A DNA stretch of 64,000 nucleotides from Pelomonas sp. Root1217 (GCF_001425705.1 NZ_LMDC01000012.1:127402-191401); one strand, 5' to 3'; shown: positions 16,679 through 27,623, counted from the stretch's first letter. The notes: generated by a model not told the origin, from the sequence alone. Made by a program: numbers and translations.

Positions 16679-17980
16679 ATGAAGACCCCGCACGCTATCC
16701 GAACCGCCCTCGCCCTGCTGCTCGTCACGTCCTCGGCGATGGCCGCCGGCCTCGACGCCCGGGAGCAGCAGATCGTCGCCAACGTCAAGCGCCACACGCC
16801 CGATGCGCTGAAGCTGCTGGAGCGCAGCGTCCTCATCAACAGCGGCACGCTGAACCCGGCTGGCGTGCGCGAGGTGGGCGCCGTTTACGCCAAGGAGTTC
16901 GAGGCCATCGGCTTCAAGACGCGCTGGATCGAGATGCCGGCCGAGATGAAGCGCGCCGGCCATCTCGTCGCCGAGCGCGCTGGCGACAAGGGCAAGCGGG
17001 TGCTGATGATCGGCCACATGGACACCGTCTTCGAGAAGGACAGCCCGGTGCCGCCGTGGCAGAGCGACGGCAGCAAGGTGCGCGGCCAGGGCGTGTCCGA
17101 CATGAAGGGCGGCGACGTCATCATCCTGCTCGCGCTGCGGGCGTTGAACGACGCCGGCGCGCTGGACGGCCGCACCGTGCGGGCCGTGTTCACCGGCGAC
17201 GAGGAGCGCGTCGGCAGCCCCGCCGAGGTGGCACGGGCCGCCTTGATCGATGCGGCCAAGCAGAGCGACGTGGCCCTGGCCTTCGAGGGTGCGACCAAGG
17301 ACGAGCAGGGCCGCGACGCCGCGACCATCGGCCGGCGTGCCTCGGGCGGCTGGCATCTCACCGTGACGGCGCGCACCGGCCATTCGGCGGGCGTGTTCGG
17401 CAAGGACGGCTACGGCGCCCTCTATGAGGCGGCGCGTGTGCTGAACGCCTTCCGCGAGCAGCTCATCGAGCCCGACCTGACCTTCAATGCCGCGACGATC
17501 GTGGCCGGCACCAGCGCCAAATGGGATGACGGCGAGAGCCAGGGCCAGGCCTTCGGCAAGACCAATGTCATCCCGCGCGACGCCCAGGTGCGTGGTGACC
17601 TGCGCTACCTGACCGCCGAGCAAGGGGCGAAGGCGCGCGAGCGCATGCAGGCCATCGTCTACCAAGCCCTGCCTGGCACCCGTTCGAAGATCAGCTTCCA
17701 CGAAAGCTACCCGCCGATGTCGCCCACGCCCGGCAACCTCAAGCTGCTGGAGACCTATTCCCAGGCCAGCGCCGATGCCGGCCTGAATGCCATCGTGCCC
17801 TTCCCGCCGGGCCTGCGCGGCGCGGGCGACGTGCAGTTCGTCGCGCCGCTGGTCGACAGCCTGGACGGCCTTGGCGCCGGCGGTGGCGGCGCGCACACGC
17901 CCGACGAATGGCTGGAGATCGCGTCCATCGAGCGTGGTGCCATCCGTGCGGCCTTGCTGATCTATCGACTGACGCGCTGA
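16679..17980 (+). CDS. M20 family metallopeptidase (glutamate carboxypeptidase-like), exported
   Basis: This 433-residue zinc peptidase has a signal peptide (TALALLLVTSSAMAAG), so it acts in the periplasm. Metal ligands and catalytic residues are seen in order: HMDTVF (HxD with the catalytic Asp), GVSDMKGGD (bridging Asp), GDEERVGS (catalytic and ligand Glu), AFEG and the C-terminal GGGAHTPDEW (last His). The central dimerisation domain (GGWHLTVTARTGHSAGV) is complete. Family members remove C-terminal amino acids from small peptides or folate. ATG 16679 is chosen for the signal peptide. Confidence 0.9.
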   Translation: MKTPHAIRTALALLLVTSSAMAAGLDAREQQIVANVKRHTPDALKLLERSVLINSGTLNPAGVREVGAVYAKEFEAIGFKTRWIEMPAEMKRAGHLVAERAGDKGKRVLMIGHMDTVFEKDSPVPPWQSDGSKVRGQGVSDMKGGDVIILLALRALNDAGALDGRTVRAVFTGDEERVGSPAEVARAALIDAAKQSDVALAFEGATKDEQGRDAATIGRRASGGWHLTVTARTGHSAGVFGKDGYGALYEAARVLNAFREQLIEPDLTFNAATIVAGTSAKWDDGESQGQAFGKTNVIPRDAQVRGDLRYLTAEQGAKARERMQAIVYQALPGTRSKISFHESYPPMSPTPGNLKLLETYSQASADAGLNAIVPFPPGLRGAGDVQFVAPLVDSLDGLGAGGGGAHTPDEWLEIASIERGAIRAALLIYRLTR

Positions 17981-18054
17981 CTCAGGCAAAACCCCCGCCA
18001 GATCGAGCGGCTGGCGGCGCCAAACTCCCGCCATCGAACGGATGGGAGACAGGC

Positions 18055-20877
18055 GTGTCGCAGAACACAAACGGGCCATTCCAACTGACGCGGCGCCGCG
18101 TCATTGGCAGCGGCGCAGCCGCAGTGACGCTGCTGGTGCACGAGCTGGCCCTGGCCTTCAAGCCGCCCGCGCTGAAGAACCCCGGTGCCCGACCGCAGCC
18201 GGAAGGCACGCCCGTGCAACCCCATGCGCCACCCGGCGCGCCTGACTGGTCCGGCGGCCCTGGCAAGGCGCGCTTTCGCATCGACGGCCTGGCCAAGGTG
18301 ACGGGTCAGAAGATCTATGCCCGCGACTTCCGCGCCGTCGACATGCCCGGCTGGCCGCAGAACGAGCGCATGGCGATGATCCTGCGCGCGACCGATCCCG
18401 GCCTCGCCTTCACGGGCTTGGATCTGTCCCGCCTGGACGCCGCCGATGCGCGGCCGCTCCTGACCATCACGCAGACGCCTCTGCCCGGCTACACCGGGCC
18501 ACAGCGCGACCTGGCCTCCCTGAACCTTCAACTGCCCTTCTCCAGCGCAGGTGCCGATGGCGTCTACCAGTTGCTGGTGCCTGTAGGTACCGCACCGCAG
18601 TTCTACGGCCAGCCGGTGGCCATCCTGATCTTTGCCGACGGCAATACCTACCGTCGCGCCAAGCGCGCGCTGCAGTTCCAGCCCGGTGTCGTGCAGACCG
18701 GCGGCCTGGCCGCGCCTCCCGCCCAGCCCTGGGCGATGGCCTACAGCCCCGTCAACTACCTGACGCGCTATGAGGCGCCCGGCATCGAGCCGTTCTCGCA
18801 GGTGCAGGTGGGCTATGCGTCCGACCCCTACCAGCCCGACTCCAAGACCCAGCCTTACAACAGCACCGCCCGCCGGCTGCGCAGCCGTATCGACAACGCG
18901 CTGCAGGCGCCCAGCCCCGCCGTGCTGCAGCTCGGCGGCAGCTACAGCACCCAGGTGCTGGACCCGATGTTCATGGAGCCCGAGGCGGGCCTGGCCTGGC
19001 TGGACCGCGCCGGCACCGGCACGCTCAACCTGGTGCTCGGCACCCAGGCCACCAACGGCGACTCGGGCGACAGCCTGGCGCTGTTCAGCAAGGACTGCCC
19101 CGTCAAGGTCGGGACCGTGGTGCTGAACTCCTGCTACCCCGGCGGCGGCTTTGGCGGGCGCGACGTGTCGACCTTCCCGCCGTTGCTGGCCGTCACCGCG
19201 GCCCTGGCCGACGGCCCGGTGCGCATCGCGCAGGACCGCTACGAGCAGTTCCAGGGCGGCCTCAAGCAGCTGGCCAGCCGCATCACTCAGCGCATCGCGG
19301 TGGACACGAAGAGCGGCAAGTTCCTCGCCTTCGGCAGCAAGCAGGTGCTGCCCTCCGGCGGGCAGAACAACTACAGCCAGTTCGTCGCCATGCTGGCGGC
19401 CTATTGCGGCCTCAGCGGCTACGACATCAAGCAGGCCTATGTCGATGCCATCGCCCAGCCCAGCACCGGCGTCGTCGCCGGCTCCATGCGCGGCTTCGGC
19501 GGGCCGCAGGCCAGCTTCGCGGTGGAGACGCTGGTCGACGAGGTGGCCGTGGCGCTCAGGCGCGACCCGATTGCGCTGCGCGAGATCAATGCGCTGCGTG
19601 AGGGCGACCGCACCATCACCGGCGCGCCGCTGACCCAGGCGACGACGCTGCGCGAAATCTGCCGCCGCTCGCGCGAGCATGCGCTGTGGCGCGACCGCGA
19701 GGCCGTGAAGGCCCGCAAGGCACGCGAAGGCGTCCGCTACGGCGTCGGCTTTGCGCTGGCCAACCAGGCCTATGGCACGGGCAAGGACGGTGTCATGGCC
19801 GAGGTGGCAATGGATGCCGCGGGCCGACTGACCGTGCGCACCAACTGTGTCGACATGGGCAATGGCTCGGCGACAACGCTGGCGATCAGCACGGCCGCCT
19901 GGCTGGGCCACAACGCCCACGACATCGTCATGGGCGACGTCGGCAGCTTCAATGCGCTGGACGTCAGCACCTATCCGGGCGGCGACTGGAGCAAGCCCAA
20001 CTGGACGGCGGGCTTCGCGATGTCCAGCAGCGCCTGCCTGACGGCGTTCCATCAAGTGCACGTGACCGAGCAGGCCAGCCAGGTGCTGTTCCAGGCCGGC
20101 CTGCTACCGGCCGCGGCGGCGCTCTGGGGCGTGCCGCTGGCGCAGCTGCAGGGCAAGACGAAGTGGGACAAGGGTCATCTCACCGCACCGGGCCTGGCGC
20201 CCTTGGCGCTGCGTGCGTTGGCCACCAAAGCCCACCAAATGGGCCTGACCTCGGCTGCCATGGTGCATGGGCTCTACGAAGGGTCCTGGGTGGTCGGCAC
20301 CTACGCCGTGCCGGCCGGGCCGCCGCTGCAGCTGCCCATCGACGGCTTGTCGCTGCGCGCCGCGGGCCAGGCGAGCTGGACGCCGGTGCTGCGCCAGAAC
20401 GTCATCCCGCCCAAGCCTGCGGCCGCGCTTTACGGTCGCAGCCTGTATGCGCCGTCGGGCGTGCTGGTGGCCGTCGAGATTGGGCCCAAGAGTTTTGCAC
20501 CACGCGTCGTCGACGTGCAGCTGCTGGTGGATGCCGGCAAGGTGCTGCAACCCGACCTGCTGCTGGGCCAGGCCCAGGGCGGCATTGCCATGGGCATTGG
20601 CTATGCGTTGCTGGAGGACCTGCCACTGGAGGCGGGCGGTGCGGGCGACGGGCGCTGGAACCTCGACCGCTATCACGTGGCGTTGAGCGCCGACGTGCCG
20701 CTGGCGCGCATGAGCATCACGCCGCTGCCGACCACCGACACGACGGCCAAGGGCATTGCGGAGGCGGTGCTGTGTCCGATTGCGCCGGCGATCGGGAATG
20801 CGATTGCGCATGCCACGGGCAAGCGCTTTCGCGCGCTGCCCATCACCGCTGCGGACATTGAAAAGGCCCTGTCATGA
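18055..20877 (+). CDS. Molybdopterin-binding subunit of a periplasmic aldehyde/xanthine-type oxidoreductase
   Basis: The product is 940 residues. A Tat-type signal (TRRRVIGSGAAAVTLLV) begins near residue 12, so the enzyme is folded and loaded with cofactor before export. The catalytic fold of the xanthine oxidase family is present: KVTGQKIYARDF at the start, FGGRDVSTF, GSMRGFGGPQASFAVE and a C-terminal GIAEAVLCPIAPAIGNAI with the putative catalytic Glu. It is longer than isoquinoline oxidoreductase IorB-like subunits of about 750 residues. GTG 18055 has GGGAG upstream. The iron-sulfur subunit gene follows with a four-base overlap. No FAD subunit is encoded, which fits electron transfer to a cytochrome. 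Confidence 0.88.
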   Translation: MSQNTNGPFQLTRRRVIGSGAAAVTLLVHELALAFKPPALKNPGARPQPEGTPVQPHAPPGAPDWSGGPGKARFRIDGLAKVTGQKIYARDFRAVDMPGWPQNERMAMILRATDPGLAFTGLDLSRLDAADARPLLTITQTPLPGYTGPQRDLASLNLQLPFSSAGADGVYQLLVPVGTAPQFYGQPVAILIFADGNTYRRAKRALQFQPGVVQTGGLAAPPAQPWAMAYSPVNYLTRYEAPGIEPFSQVQVGYASDPYQPDSKTQPYNSTARRLRSRIDNALQAPSPAVLQLGGSYSTQVLDPMFMEPEAGLAWLDRAGTGTLNLVLGTQATNGDSGDSLALFSKDCPVKVGTVVLNSCYPGGGFGGRDVSTFPPLLAVTAALADGPVRIAQDRYEQFQGGLKQLASRITQRIAVDTKSGKFLAFGSKQVLPSGGQNNYSQFVAMLAAYCGLSGYDIKQAYVDAIAQPSTGVVAGSMRGFGGPQASFAVETLVDEVAVALRRDPIALREINALREGDRTITGAPLTQATTLREICRRSREHALWRDREAVKARKAREGVRYGVGFALANQAYGTGKDGVMAEVAMDAAGRLTVRTNCVDMGNGSATTLAISTAAWLGHNAHDIVMGDVGSFNALDVSTYPGGDWSKPNWTAGFAMSSSACLTAFHQVHVTEQASQVLFQAGLLPAAAALWGVPLAQLQGKTKWDKGHLTAPGLAPLALRALATKAHQMGLTSAAMVHGLYEGSWVVGTYAVPAGPPLQLPIDGLSLRAAGQASWTPVLRQNVIPPKPAAALYGRSLYAPSGVLVAVEIGPKSFAPRVVDVQLLVDAGKVLQPDLLLGQAQGGIAMGIGYALLEDLPLEAGGAGDGRWNLDRYHVALSADVPLARMSITPLPTTDTTAKGIAEAVLCPIAPAIGNAIAHATGKRFRALPITAADIEKALS

Positions 20878-21401
20878 GCGAACAACTCGTTCCCGTCCAG
20901 TTCCATGTCAACGGCCGGCCCGTCGACACGAAGGTGCCGACCGACCTGCCCCTGGTCGACTTCCTGCGCGAGGAGCTGGGCCTGTCCGGCACGCGGCTGT
21001 GCTGCGGCATCGGCGTCTGCAAGGCCTGCACCGTGGCCGCGCGGCGCGCGCCCACCAGCCAGGCGCAACCGATGCTCGCCTGCTCCACGCCGGTGGCGCT
21101 GCTGCAAGGCCAGAGCATCACGACGGTGGAGGGCACCGGCAGCATGGAAAAACCCAGCGCTGTGCAGCAAGCCTTCCTCGACCACTTCGCCTTCCAGTGC
21201 GGCTACTGCACGCCGGGCTTTGTCATGGCGACGGAGATGCTGCTGGGCCGGCTGCGCGTGCAACCAGTCCACCGCGACGGCCTCGACGCGGCGATTGAAG
21301 ACGCCGTGGGCCAGCACATCTGCCGCTGCACCGGCTACGCCCGCTACCACCAGGCGATACGCGCCGTGGTGCTGGCGGAGAAAGGGCTGGTGGTCGCATG
21401 A
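20874..21401 (+). CDS. (2Fe-2S)-binding subunit of the molybdenum hydroxylase
   Basis: The product is 175 residues with the two iron-sulfur cluster domains of this family. The N-terminal plant-type cluster has CCGIGVCKAC plus a fourth Cys in LACSTPV. The helical C-terminal cluster has CGYCTPGFVM and CRCTGYARYH. It passes electrons from the molybdenum centre to the next carrier. It has no signal peptide, so it is probably exported as a complex with the Tat-tagged large subunit. It overlaps both neighbours by four bases (ATGA), which shows tight coupling. Confidence 0.93.
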   Translation: MSEQLVPVQFHVNGRPVDTKVPTDLPLVDFLREELGLSGTRLCCGIGVCKACTVAARRAPTSQAQPMLACSTPVALLQGQSITTVEGTGSMEKPSAVQQAFLDHFAFQCGYCTPGFVMATEMLLGRLRVQPVHRDGLDAAIEDAVGQHICRCTGYARYHQAIRAVVLAEKGLVVA

Positions 21402-22390
21402 GAGCCCTGTTGCTACTGCTGCTGGCCGGTGCCGCCCAGGCCGAGACCTTGTACGAATACGGCCGCCAATGCGCCGAGCAGATCAGCGAGATCCCGGCCT
21501 TCAACTGCATGGCCGGCGAGGAGATCCCGATCACCGTCGACGGCAAGCCCGTGCCTTCGCAACCCGCCCCACCGCGCTGCGACCGACCTTCGTTGCTGCC
21601 TCAACACGATGCCGGCAGCCAGGGACAATGCGTGCCCGGCAGCCGCGCCCTGGTGCTGCGCGACGACAAGACGGCGCAGATCAGCGCCGTCTGCCGCAAG
21701 CAGGTCGCGCGGCCCGCCGGCAGCCCGCTTTTCGACGAGATCAACGTCATCTCGCACAGCCTCAAAGACGGCAAGACCTGCTGGTTCACCGCCAAGGCCA
21801 AGGCGCCGTTGACAGAAGGTGCCGGCATCGACGGCCGCGCGGTGCCCTCGCCCAGTACACTTGCTCGCAAGGCCGCGGCTCCCGGCGCGCCGCCCGCCGA
21901 CAAGGTCTGGCTCACGCCCGCCCAGGTCGCCGGCACCCAGCCCGCCTGCATCGGCTGCCACGACAGCGGCCCCTTCATGTACAGCCCCTACATCGCCCAG
22001 ACGACCATGCTGCCCGGCGACCCGTTTGGCTACTACCAGCCCAAGGCCATCGGCGAGGACTTCAAGCGGGCCTGGGCGAAGTTGAACGCCTTCGGCATCA
22101 CCACGCGCGGCAACACGTGCACGGCCTGCCATCGCATGGGCAATATGAATTCCTGCCAGGTGGCCATGCGGCAGTCGACAGGCAACGCGCTGCAGGAGGG
22201 CGGGGATGAGTGGTCCAAGCGCTTTCCGCAGTCACACTGGATGAGCCCGGGCAACCTGCACAGCAAGGCGCAGTGGGACGAACAGTTCAGCGAGAGCCTG
22301 AAGAAGCTGGCGGCCTGTTGCAAGAACCCGCAGGGCGCGGGGTGCAGGGTAGTGGACTATGGGCCGAAAGGAGCGCTGCCCAAGCGTTGA
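21398..22390 (+). CDS. Periplasmic dihaem cytochrome c-like protein
   Basis: The product is 330 residues with a Sec signal peptide ending AAQA. Two CxxCH haem-binding motifs are visible, CIGCH near residue 183 and CTACH near 241, both in the C-terminal half. The first half has several other Cys residues that could form disulfides. As the third gene of the molybdenum hydroxylase operon (four-base overlap), it probably takes electrons from the iron-sulfur subunit and hands them to the respiratory chain. It does not look like the usual triple-haem AdhB cytochrome; I cannot name a family. Confidence 0.75.
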   Translation: MRALLLLLLAGAAQAETLYEYGRQCAEQISEIPAFNCMAGEEIPITVDGKPVPSQPAPPRCDRPSLLPQHDAGSQGQCVPGSRALVLRDDKTAQISAVCRKQVARPAGSPLFDEINVISHSLKDGKTCWFTAKAKAPLTEGAGIDGRAVPSPSTLARKAAAPGAPPADKVWLTPAQVAGTQPACIGCHDSGPFMYSPYIAQTTMLPGDPFGYYQPKAIGEDFKRAWAKLNAFGITTRGNTCTACHRMGNMNSCQVAMRQSTGNALQEGGDEWSKRFPQSHWMSPGNLHSKAQWDEQFSESLKKLAACCKNPQGAGCRVVDYGPKGALPKR

Positions 22391-22400
22391 GGACGCTGCG

Positions 22401-23081
22401 TCAGCCGCGCATAAACCTCATCAACCGCCCGCGATAGTCCGACCTCTCCGCTGGCGCGCTCAGCAGCACCTCACTGAACCCAAACCCCAGCCCCGCCATC
22501 CGCTTGCCAAACGCGGCTCGGTTGCCGCGGTTGGGATCGACGATGAGAAGCTCGCACTGCGGCAGCGCATGCTTCTCGATGAACGCCGCCAGCCCGCCGC
22601 CATCGTCGCGCTCGTAGAGCACATCGCTGCCGATGATGAGGTCGAAGCGGCCCTGCACGCGCGGTGCGCCGCCGTCCGCAATGACCGCGTCCTCACTCCA
22701 GTCGCCATGGCAGTAACGCATCGGCGCGAGTTCGTTCAAGCGCAGGTTCTCGAGCAGGAAGGCACCCGCCAGCGGATGGACATCGCTGGCCGTCACCTCG
22801 GCACCGCGGCGGTGGCAGATGAGGCTGGCCAGGGCCAGGCCGCAGCCGATCTCCAGGATGCGTTCGCCGTCGGTCAGGGGCCGGATCGCCATCGCGGCGG
22901 CCAGGTGCAGCCCGGAGGGCCAGACCTGGCCGAACAACGGCCATTGCGCGGACGAGATGCCCAGGGCCTCGGCCGCACCCGCCGGGTCGGCGAACTGGTC
23001 GTTGTCCAGCAGCGAGCGGATCTGCAGATCCGCCGCGCCATCGATGGCGAGCGCGTGGACTTTGGTTTCATAGCCGGGCAT
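22401..23081 (-). CDS. Class I SAM-dependent methyltransferase
   Basis: The product is 226 residues. The SAM-binding motif I reads ILEIGCGLALASL, followed by an acidic end of strand 2 (EVTASDVHP) and DLIIGSDVLYE, a pattern shared with lysine methyltransferase-like METTL21/Nnt1-type enzymes. The substrate is probably a protein, but the sequence alone does not identify it. ATG 23081 has AAAGGG a few bases upstream. The tail lies 10 bases from the convergent cytochrome gene. Confidence 0.8.
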   Translation of the reverse strand: MPGYETKVHALAIDGAADLQIRSLLDNDQFADPAGAAEALGISSAQWPLFGQVWPSGLHLAAAMAIRPLTDGERILEIGCGLALASLICHRRGAEVTASDVHPLAGAFLLENLRLNELAPMRYCHGDWSEDAVIADGGAPRVQGRFDLIIGSDVLYERDDGGGLAAFIEKHALPQCELLIVDPNRGNRAAFGKRMAGLGFGFSEVLLSAPAERSDYRGRLMRFMRG

Positions 23082-23235
23082 GCGCCCTTTCGGTGACCTG
23101 CGTGGTGATCGCAATGCGACACGGGGAGGTCAGCGCCGCTGTTCGTTCACAGCGGCCGGGCGACAGGCCGGCGGGGCAAGACGGTGGCTGCGGGGCGCAG
23201 CCGGAAGGCAAGTGTAGGCGCGGGCCTTGACGGGC

Positions 23236-23901
23236 TCAGCTCATCAGGCTGTAGGGACCACCGCGTTCGAGTGCCTGCTTGTAGGCCGGCCGCGCCTGGA
23301 TGCGGGCCAGGAAGTCGCGCAGCTTCGGGTAGGCGTCCATGCCTCCTCGGGCGGCGGCGGCCTCGACCGGAAAGCTCATCTGCACGTCGGCGGCCGAGAA
23401 TTCGGCGCCAGCGAACCAGGGCCGCGCGGCAAGCTCGCCTTCCATGAAGGCGAGCTGCCGGTCGATGTTGGGCTGCACGAAGCTGGCGAGCACTTTGTCG
23501 GCAATGCCCTTGGCGATGGGCTTCACAAAGAAGGGCATGGGCGCGCGCTTGACCTTGTTGAAGACGAGCTTCATGACCAGCGGCGGCATCGCCGAGCCCT
23601 CGGCGAAGTGCATGAAGTAGCGGTAGTGCAGCAGGTCCTGCTCGCCCGTGGGCTTGAGCCGGCCCTGGCCGTAGCGGTCCACCAAGTACTCCAGGATGGC
23701 GCCGCTCTCGGCCACCGTCAGCCCGCCATCGGTGATGACGGGGCTCTTGCCCAGCGGGTGCACCTTGCGCAACTCCGGCGGCGCCAGACTGGTCTTGGCA
23801 TCGCGCTGGTAGTGCTTGATCTCGTAGGGCAGACCCAGCTCTTCGAGCAGCCACAGCACGCGCTGCGAACGGGAGTTGTTGAGGTGATGGACGGTGATCA
23901 T
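23236..23901 (-). CDS. Glutathione S-transferase
   Basis: The product is 221 residues with the two-domain GST layout. The thioredoxin-like N-terminal domain begins MITVHHLNNSRSQRVLWLLEE, with the probable catalytic Ser in NNSRSQR, the cis-Pro in GKSPVI and the glutathione-contacting AES (TVAESGAILEYL). The helical C-terminal half has a FSAADVQMSFPVE stretch that fits the N-capping box. It conjugates glutathione to electrophiles or acts as a peroxidase. About 150 bases separate it from the methyltransferase gene and hold no clear feature. Confidence 0.9.
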   Translation of the reverse strand: MITVHHLNNSRSQRVLWLLEELGLPYEIKHYQRDAKTSLAPPELRKVHPLGKSPVITDGGLTVAESGAILEYLVDRYGQGRLKPTGEQDLLHYRYFMHFAEGSAMPPLVMKLVFNKVKRAPMPFFVKPIAKGIADKVLASFVQPNIDRQLAFMEGELAARPWFAGAEFSAADVQMSFPVEAAAARGGMDAYPKLRDFLARIQARPAYKQALERGGPYSLMS

Positions 23902-23922
23902 GGGCCGCAGTGTAGGCAGGCG

Positions 23923-24381
23923 CTACACGGCCGCCCGAGCGGCAAGCCGGCGCAGGCATTCCAGCTGCCAGTCGAACTCGGGCTGGAAGGACTCGCGCTG
24001 TTGCACGGCGCCATAGCCGCCCTCGCCGTAGACGCTGGCATACGCGGCGTACTCGGCGGCTTGCAGTGCCCGGCCGGCGAGGGCATTGGCGACGGCGTAG
24101 GAAGCCGACACTGCTGCATGGCCGACCCCGTCCAGCGAGCGCGAGCCGGGGTGTTGGTTGGCCAGCTGCGCCGCCTGGGCAGCCGCGGCGTCCAGCTCGG
24201 CCGGCGCCGCGCTGCCGTCCACAAAACGGATCAGCACGTCGAGGCAGACGATGACGGCGGCGTCTTCCAGCAGATGCCGCACGCGCTGCACGCACGCGAG
24301 GCCGAAGCGAAACCGCAGCGCCTCCTGCGCCGGGGCGTCCAGGGCGAGTCCGCGGGCCAGGTGGTCAAGGGCGTCGTTCAT
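23923..24381 (-). CDS. Hypothetical helical protein
   Basis: The product is 152 residues, Ala-rich and almost entirely helical, with no signal peptide or membrane helix. It has a conserved-looking VQRVRHLLEDAAVIVCLDVLIRFVDG segment and ends close to the GST start on the same strand (22 bases). I recognise no family. ATG 24381 is used; the upstream extension to 24417 begins with a non-ATG codon. Confidence 0.55.
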   Translation of the reverse strand: MNDALDHLARGLALDAPAQEALRFRFGLACVQRVRHLLEDAAVIVCLDVLIRFVDGSAAPAELDAAAAQAAQLANQHPGSRSLDGVGHAAVSASYAVANALAGRALQAAEYAAYASVYGEGGYGAVQQRESFQPEFDWQLECLRRLAARAAV

Positions 24382-24469
24382 GGCCACCCAGTTTAGGCAG
24401 ACGGGATTGCACCGCAAGGCCGCGGCCGGCTACTCTGCGGCGCGGCACGCCGTGCCGAAGGAGGGTCGC

Positions 24470-25048
24470 ATGGCTCAATGGCCGACACTGGAAATCGCCA
24501 AGCTCATCGTCGGCGTGCTGACGCCGCTGTCGGTGGCCCTGCTGGGCTGGCTGTTCAGCCGCCAGCTCAAGCGCCTGGACCTCAGCAACTGGACCAACCA
24601 GAAGCTCATCGAGAAGCGACTGGCCATCTACGACGACATCGCGCCCAAGCTCAACCAGCTGCTGTGCTTCTTCACCTGGGTGGGCTACTGGAAGACCATT
24701 TCGCCGGCCGACGCCATCCACGCCAAGCGCGACCTCGACAGGATGCTGAACATCTACCGGCATGTGTTCGAGGCCGAGGTCTACGAGGCCTACCAGGACT
24801 ACATCCACGTGCTGTTCGAGACCTACAACGACGCCGGGCAGGACGCCAAGCTGCGCGCGCTGGTCCGCAGCCCGGACGGCGACCGCCGCGCCCATGGCGG
24901 CTATGCGTGGAGCGAAGCCTGGGACGCCTGCTTCTCGGAGCCCGGCAACGCCGCGGACAAGCGCGAGGTGCGCGACAAGTACAAGGCGCTGATGGCGGCC
25001 CTGACGCGCTCGCTGGGCGTTGGCACGGCCCAGCACGCGCGGGCATGA
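24470..25048 (+). CDS. Hypothetical membrane-anchored protein
   Basis: The product is 192 residues. An N-terminal membrane helix (LIVGVLTPLSVALLGWLFS) is followed by a long charged helical cytoplasmic part rich in Tyr, Trp and Asp (KRLAIYDDIAPKLNQLLCFF and RVYEAYQDYIHV-like stretches). GGAGG lies a few bases before ATG 24470. Similar proteins with one helix and a KR-IYD-I motif are common in bacteria and are unnamed. It is divergent from the hypothetical gene at 23923-24381. Confidence 0.65.
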   Translation: MAQWPTLEIAKLIVGVLTPLSVALLGWLFSRQLKRLDLSNWTNQKLIEKRLAIYDDIAPKLNQLLCFFTWVGYWKTISPADAIHAKRDLDRMLNIYRHVFEAEVYEAYQDYIHVLFETYNDAGQDAKLRALVRSPDGDRRAHGGYAWSEAWDACFSEPGNAADKREVRDKYKALMAALTRSLGVGTAQHARA

Positions 25049-25054
25049 GCCCGG

Positions 25055-26467
<1,413 letters not shown>

Positions 26468-26600
26468 GGGGGTGTCCCGGAAACTTGCAAAAGACGCGAC
26501 TGTCCACGTCCGGGACCGGGCTGGCAATGCGCAGTCGCCCGCGGGTGACGAGGGTCATGGGTGCCACGGGTGTCATGCGCGACCGACACAATCGCGCAAC

Positions 26601-27623
26601 ATGAGCACCAGCCCGCCTCGCATCCTCGTCACCGGCGGCAGCGGCTATATCGCCGGCGTGCTGATCCGCCAATTGCTTGCCAACGGCTGGCAGGTCAACA
26701 CCACAGTTCGCGACTTGAAGCGCGAGCCGGCGCTGCGCCAGCTGCTCGGCATTGGCGCGAGCGAACAGCTGCGCTGCTTCGCCGCCGACCTGATGGCCGA
26801 CGCCGGTTGGGCCGAGGCCGCGGCTGGGTGCAGCCACATGGCTCACCTCGCGTCACCGCTGCCGGTGGGCGTGCCGCGCGATGCCAGCGAGCTGATCGTG
26901 CCCGCCCGCGATGGTGCTCTGCGCGCGCTGAAGGCCGCGCGGGACGCCGGCGTGCAGCGGGTCGTCATGACCTCGTCCGTCGCGGCTATTGCCTACGGCC
27001 ATGGCCCCGGCGAGCACCATTTCACCGAGGACGACTGGACGCGCCTGGAGACGCCAGGCATCCCGCCCTACATCCAGTCCAAGACCATCGCCGAGCGCGC
27101 CGCACGAGATTGGGTGGCGCGCGAAGGTGGCGGGCTGGAGTTCTGCACGGTCAACCCCTCCGTCGTACTGGGCCCGGTCGCCAGCGCCGACTATTCGGCC
27201 AGCGTCGTCATCGTCAAGAGCCTGCTGCAGGGCAAGGTGCCGGCCCTGCCCAACATCGGCTTCGGCATCGTCGACGTGCGCGACGTAGCCGAACTGCATT
27301 GGCGCGCACTGACAGCCACCGGCATGGCCGACGAGCGATTCATCGCCTGCGGCGGCTTCCTGTGGCTGCGCGAGATCGCGGCCATCCTGCGTGCCGAGCT
27401 GGGCGAACAGGCCAGCCGCGTGCCGACGCTGCAGATGCCGGATTGGGCGGTGCGGTTGCTGGCCAAGTTCAGCCCGACCGTGCGCGCCGCCGCCAGCGAG
27501 CTGGGCACGTCACGGCACCAGGATGCGACGCATGCGCGTGAGAAGCTCGGTTGGGTGCCACGGCCACCAAGGAAGGCGATCTTGGCGACGGCGAAGGATT
27601 TGATGGCGCTGGGTGTTATTTAG
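26601..27623 (+). CDS. NAD(P)-dependent epimerase/dehydratase (dihydroflavonol reductase-like SDR)
   Basis: The product is 340 residues. The extended SDR signature is complete: ILVTGGSGYIAGVLI (Rossmann GxxGxxG), VVMTSSVAAIAYG with the catalytic Ser, and YIQSKTIAERA, which is YxxxK. A VNPSVVLGP segment follows. Relatives reduce aldehydes, ketones or flavonol-like compounds; the substrate here is unknown. ATG 26601 follows a short gap with no clear Shine-Dalgarno site. The tail overlaps the convergent immunity-like gene by four bases. Confidence 0.87.
   Translation: MSTSPPRILVTGGSGYIAGVLIRQLLANGWQVNTTVRDLKREPALRQLLGIGASEQLRCFAADLMADAGWAEAAAGCSHMAHLASPLPVGVPRDASELIVPARDGALRALKAARDAGVQRVVMTSSVAAIAYGHGPGEHHFTEDDWTRLETPGIPPYIQSKTIAERAARDWVAREGGGLEFCTVNPSVVLGPVASADYSASVVIVKSLLQGKVPALPNIGFGIVDVRDVAELHWRALTATGMADERFIACGGFLWLREIAAILRAELGEQASRVPTLQMPDWAVRLLAKFSPTVRAAASELGTSRHQDATHAREKLGWVPRPPRKAILATAKDLMALGVI

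Noticed and set aside
15713-18079. A 788-codon open frame on the minus strand that covers parts of three genes
   Set aside because: It runs across the esterase, the M20 peptidase and intergenic DNA in a shifted frame, has no recognised motif and conflicts with well-supported genes.
17962-20061. A 699-codon minus-strand frame opposite the molybdenum hydroxylase gene
   Set aside because: The plus strand encodes a clear Moco-binding subunit over the same bases. The antisense reading lacks any motif.
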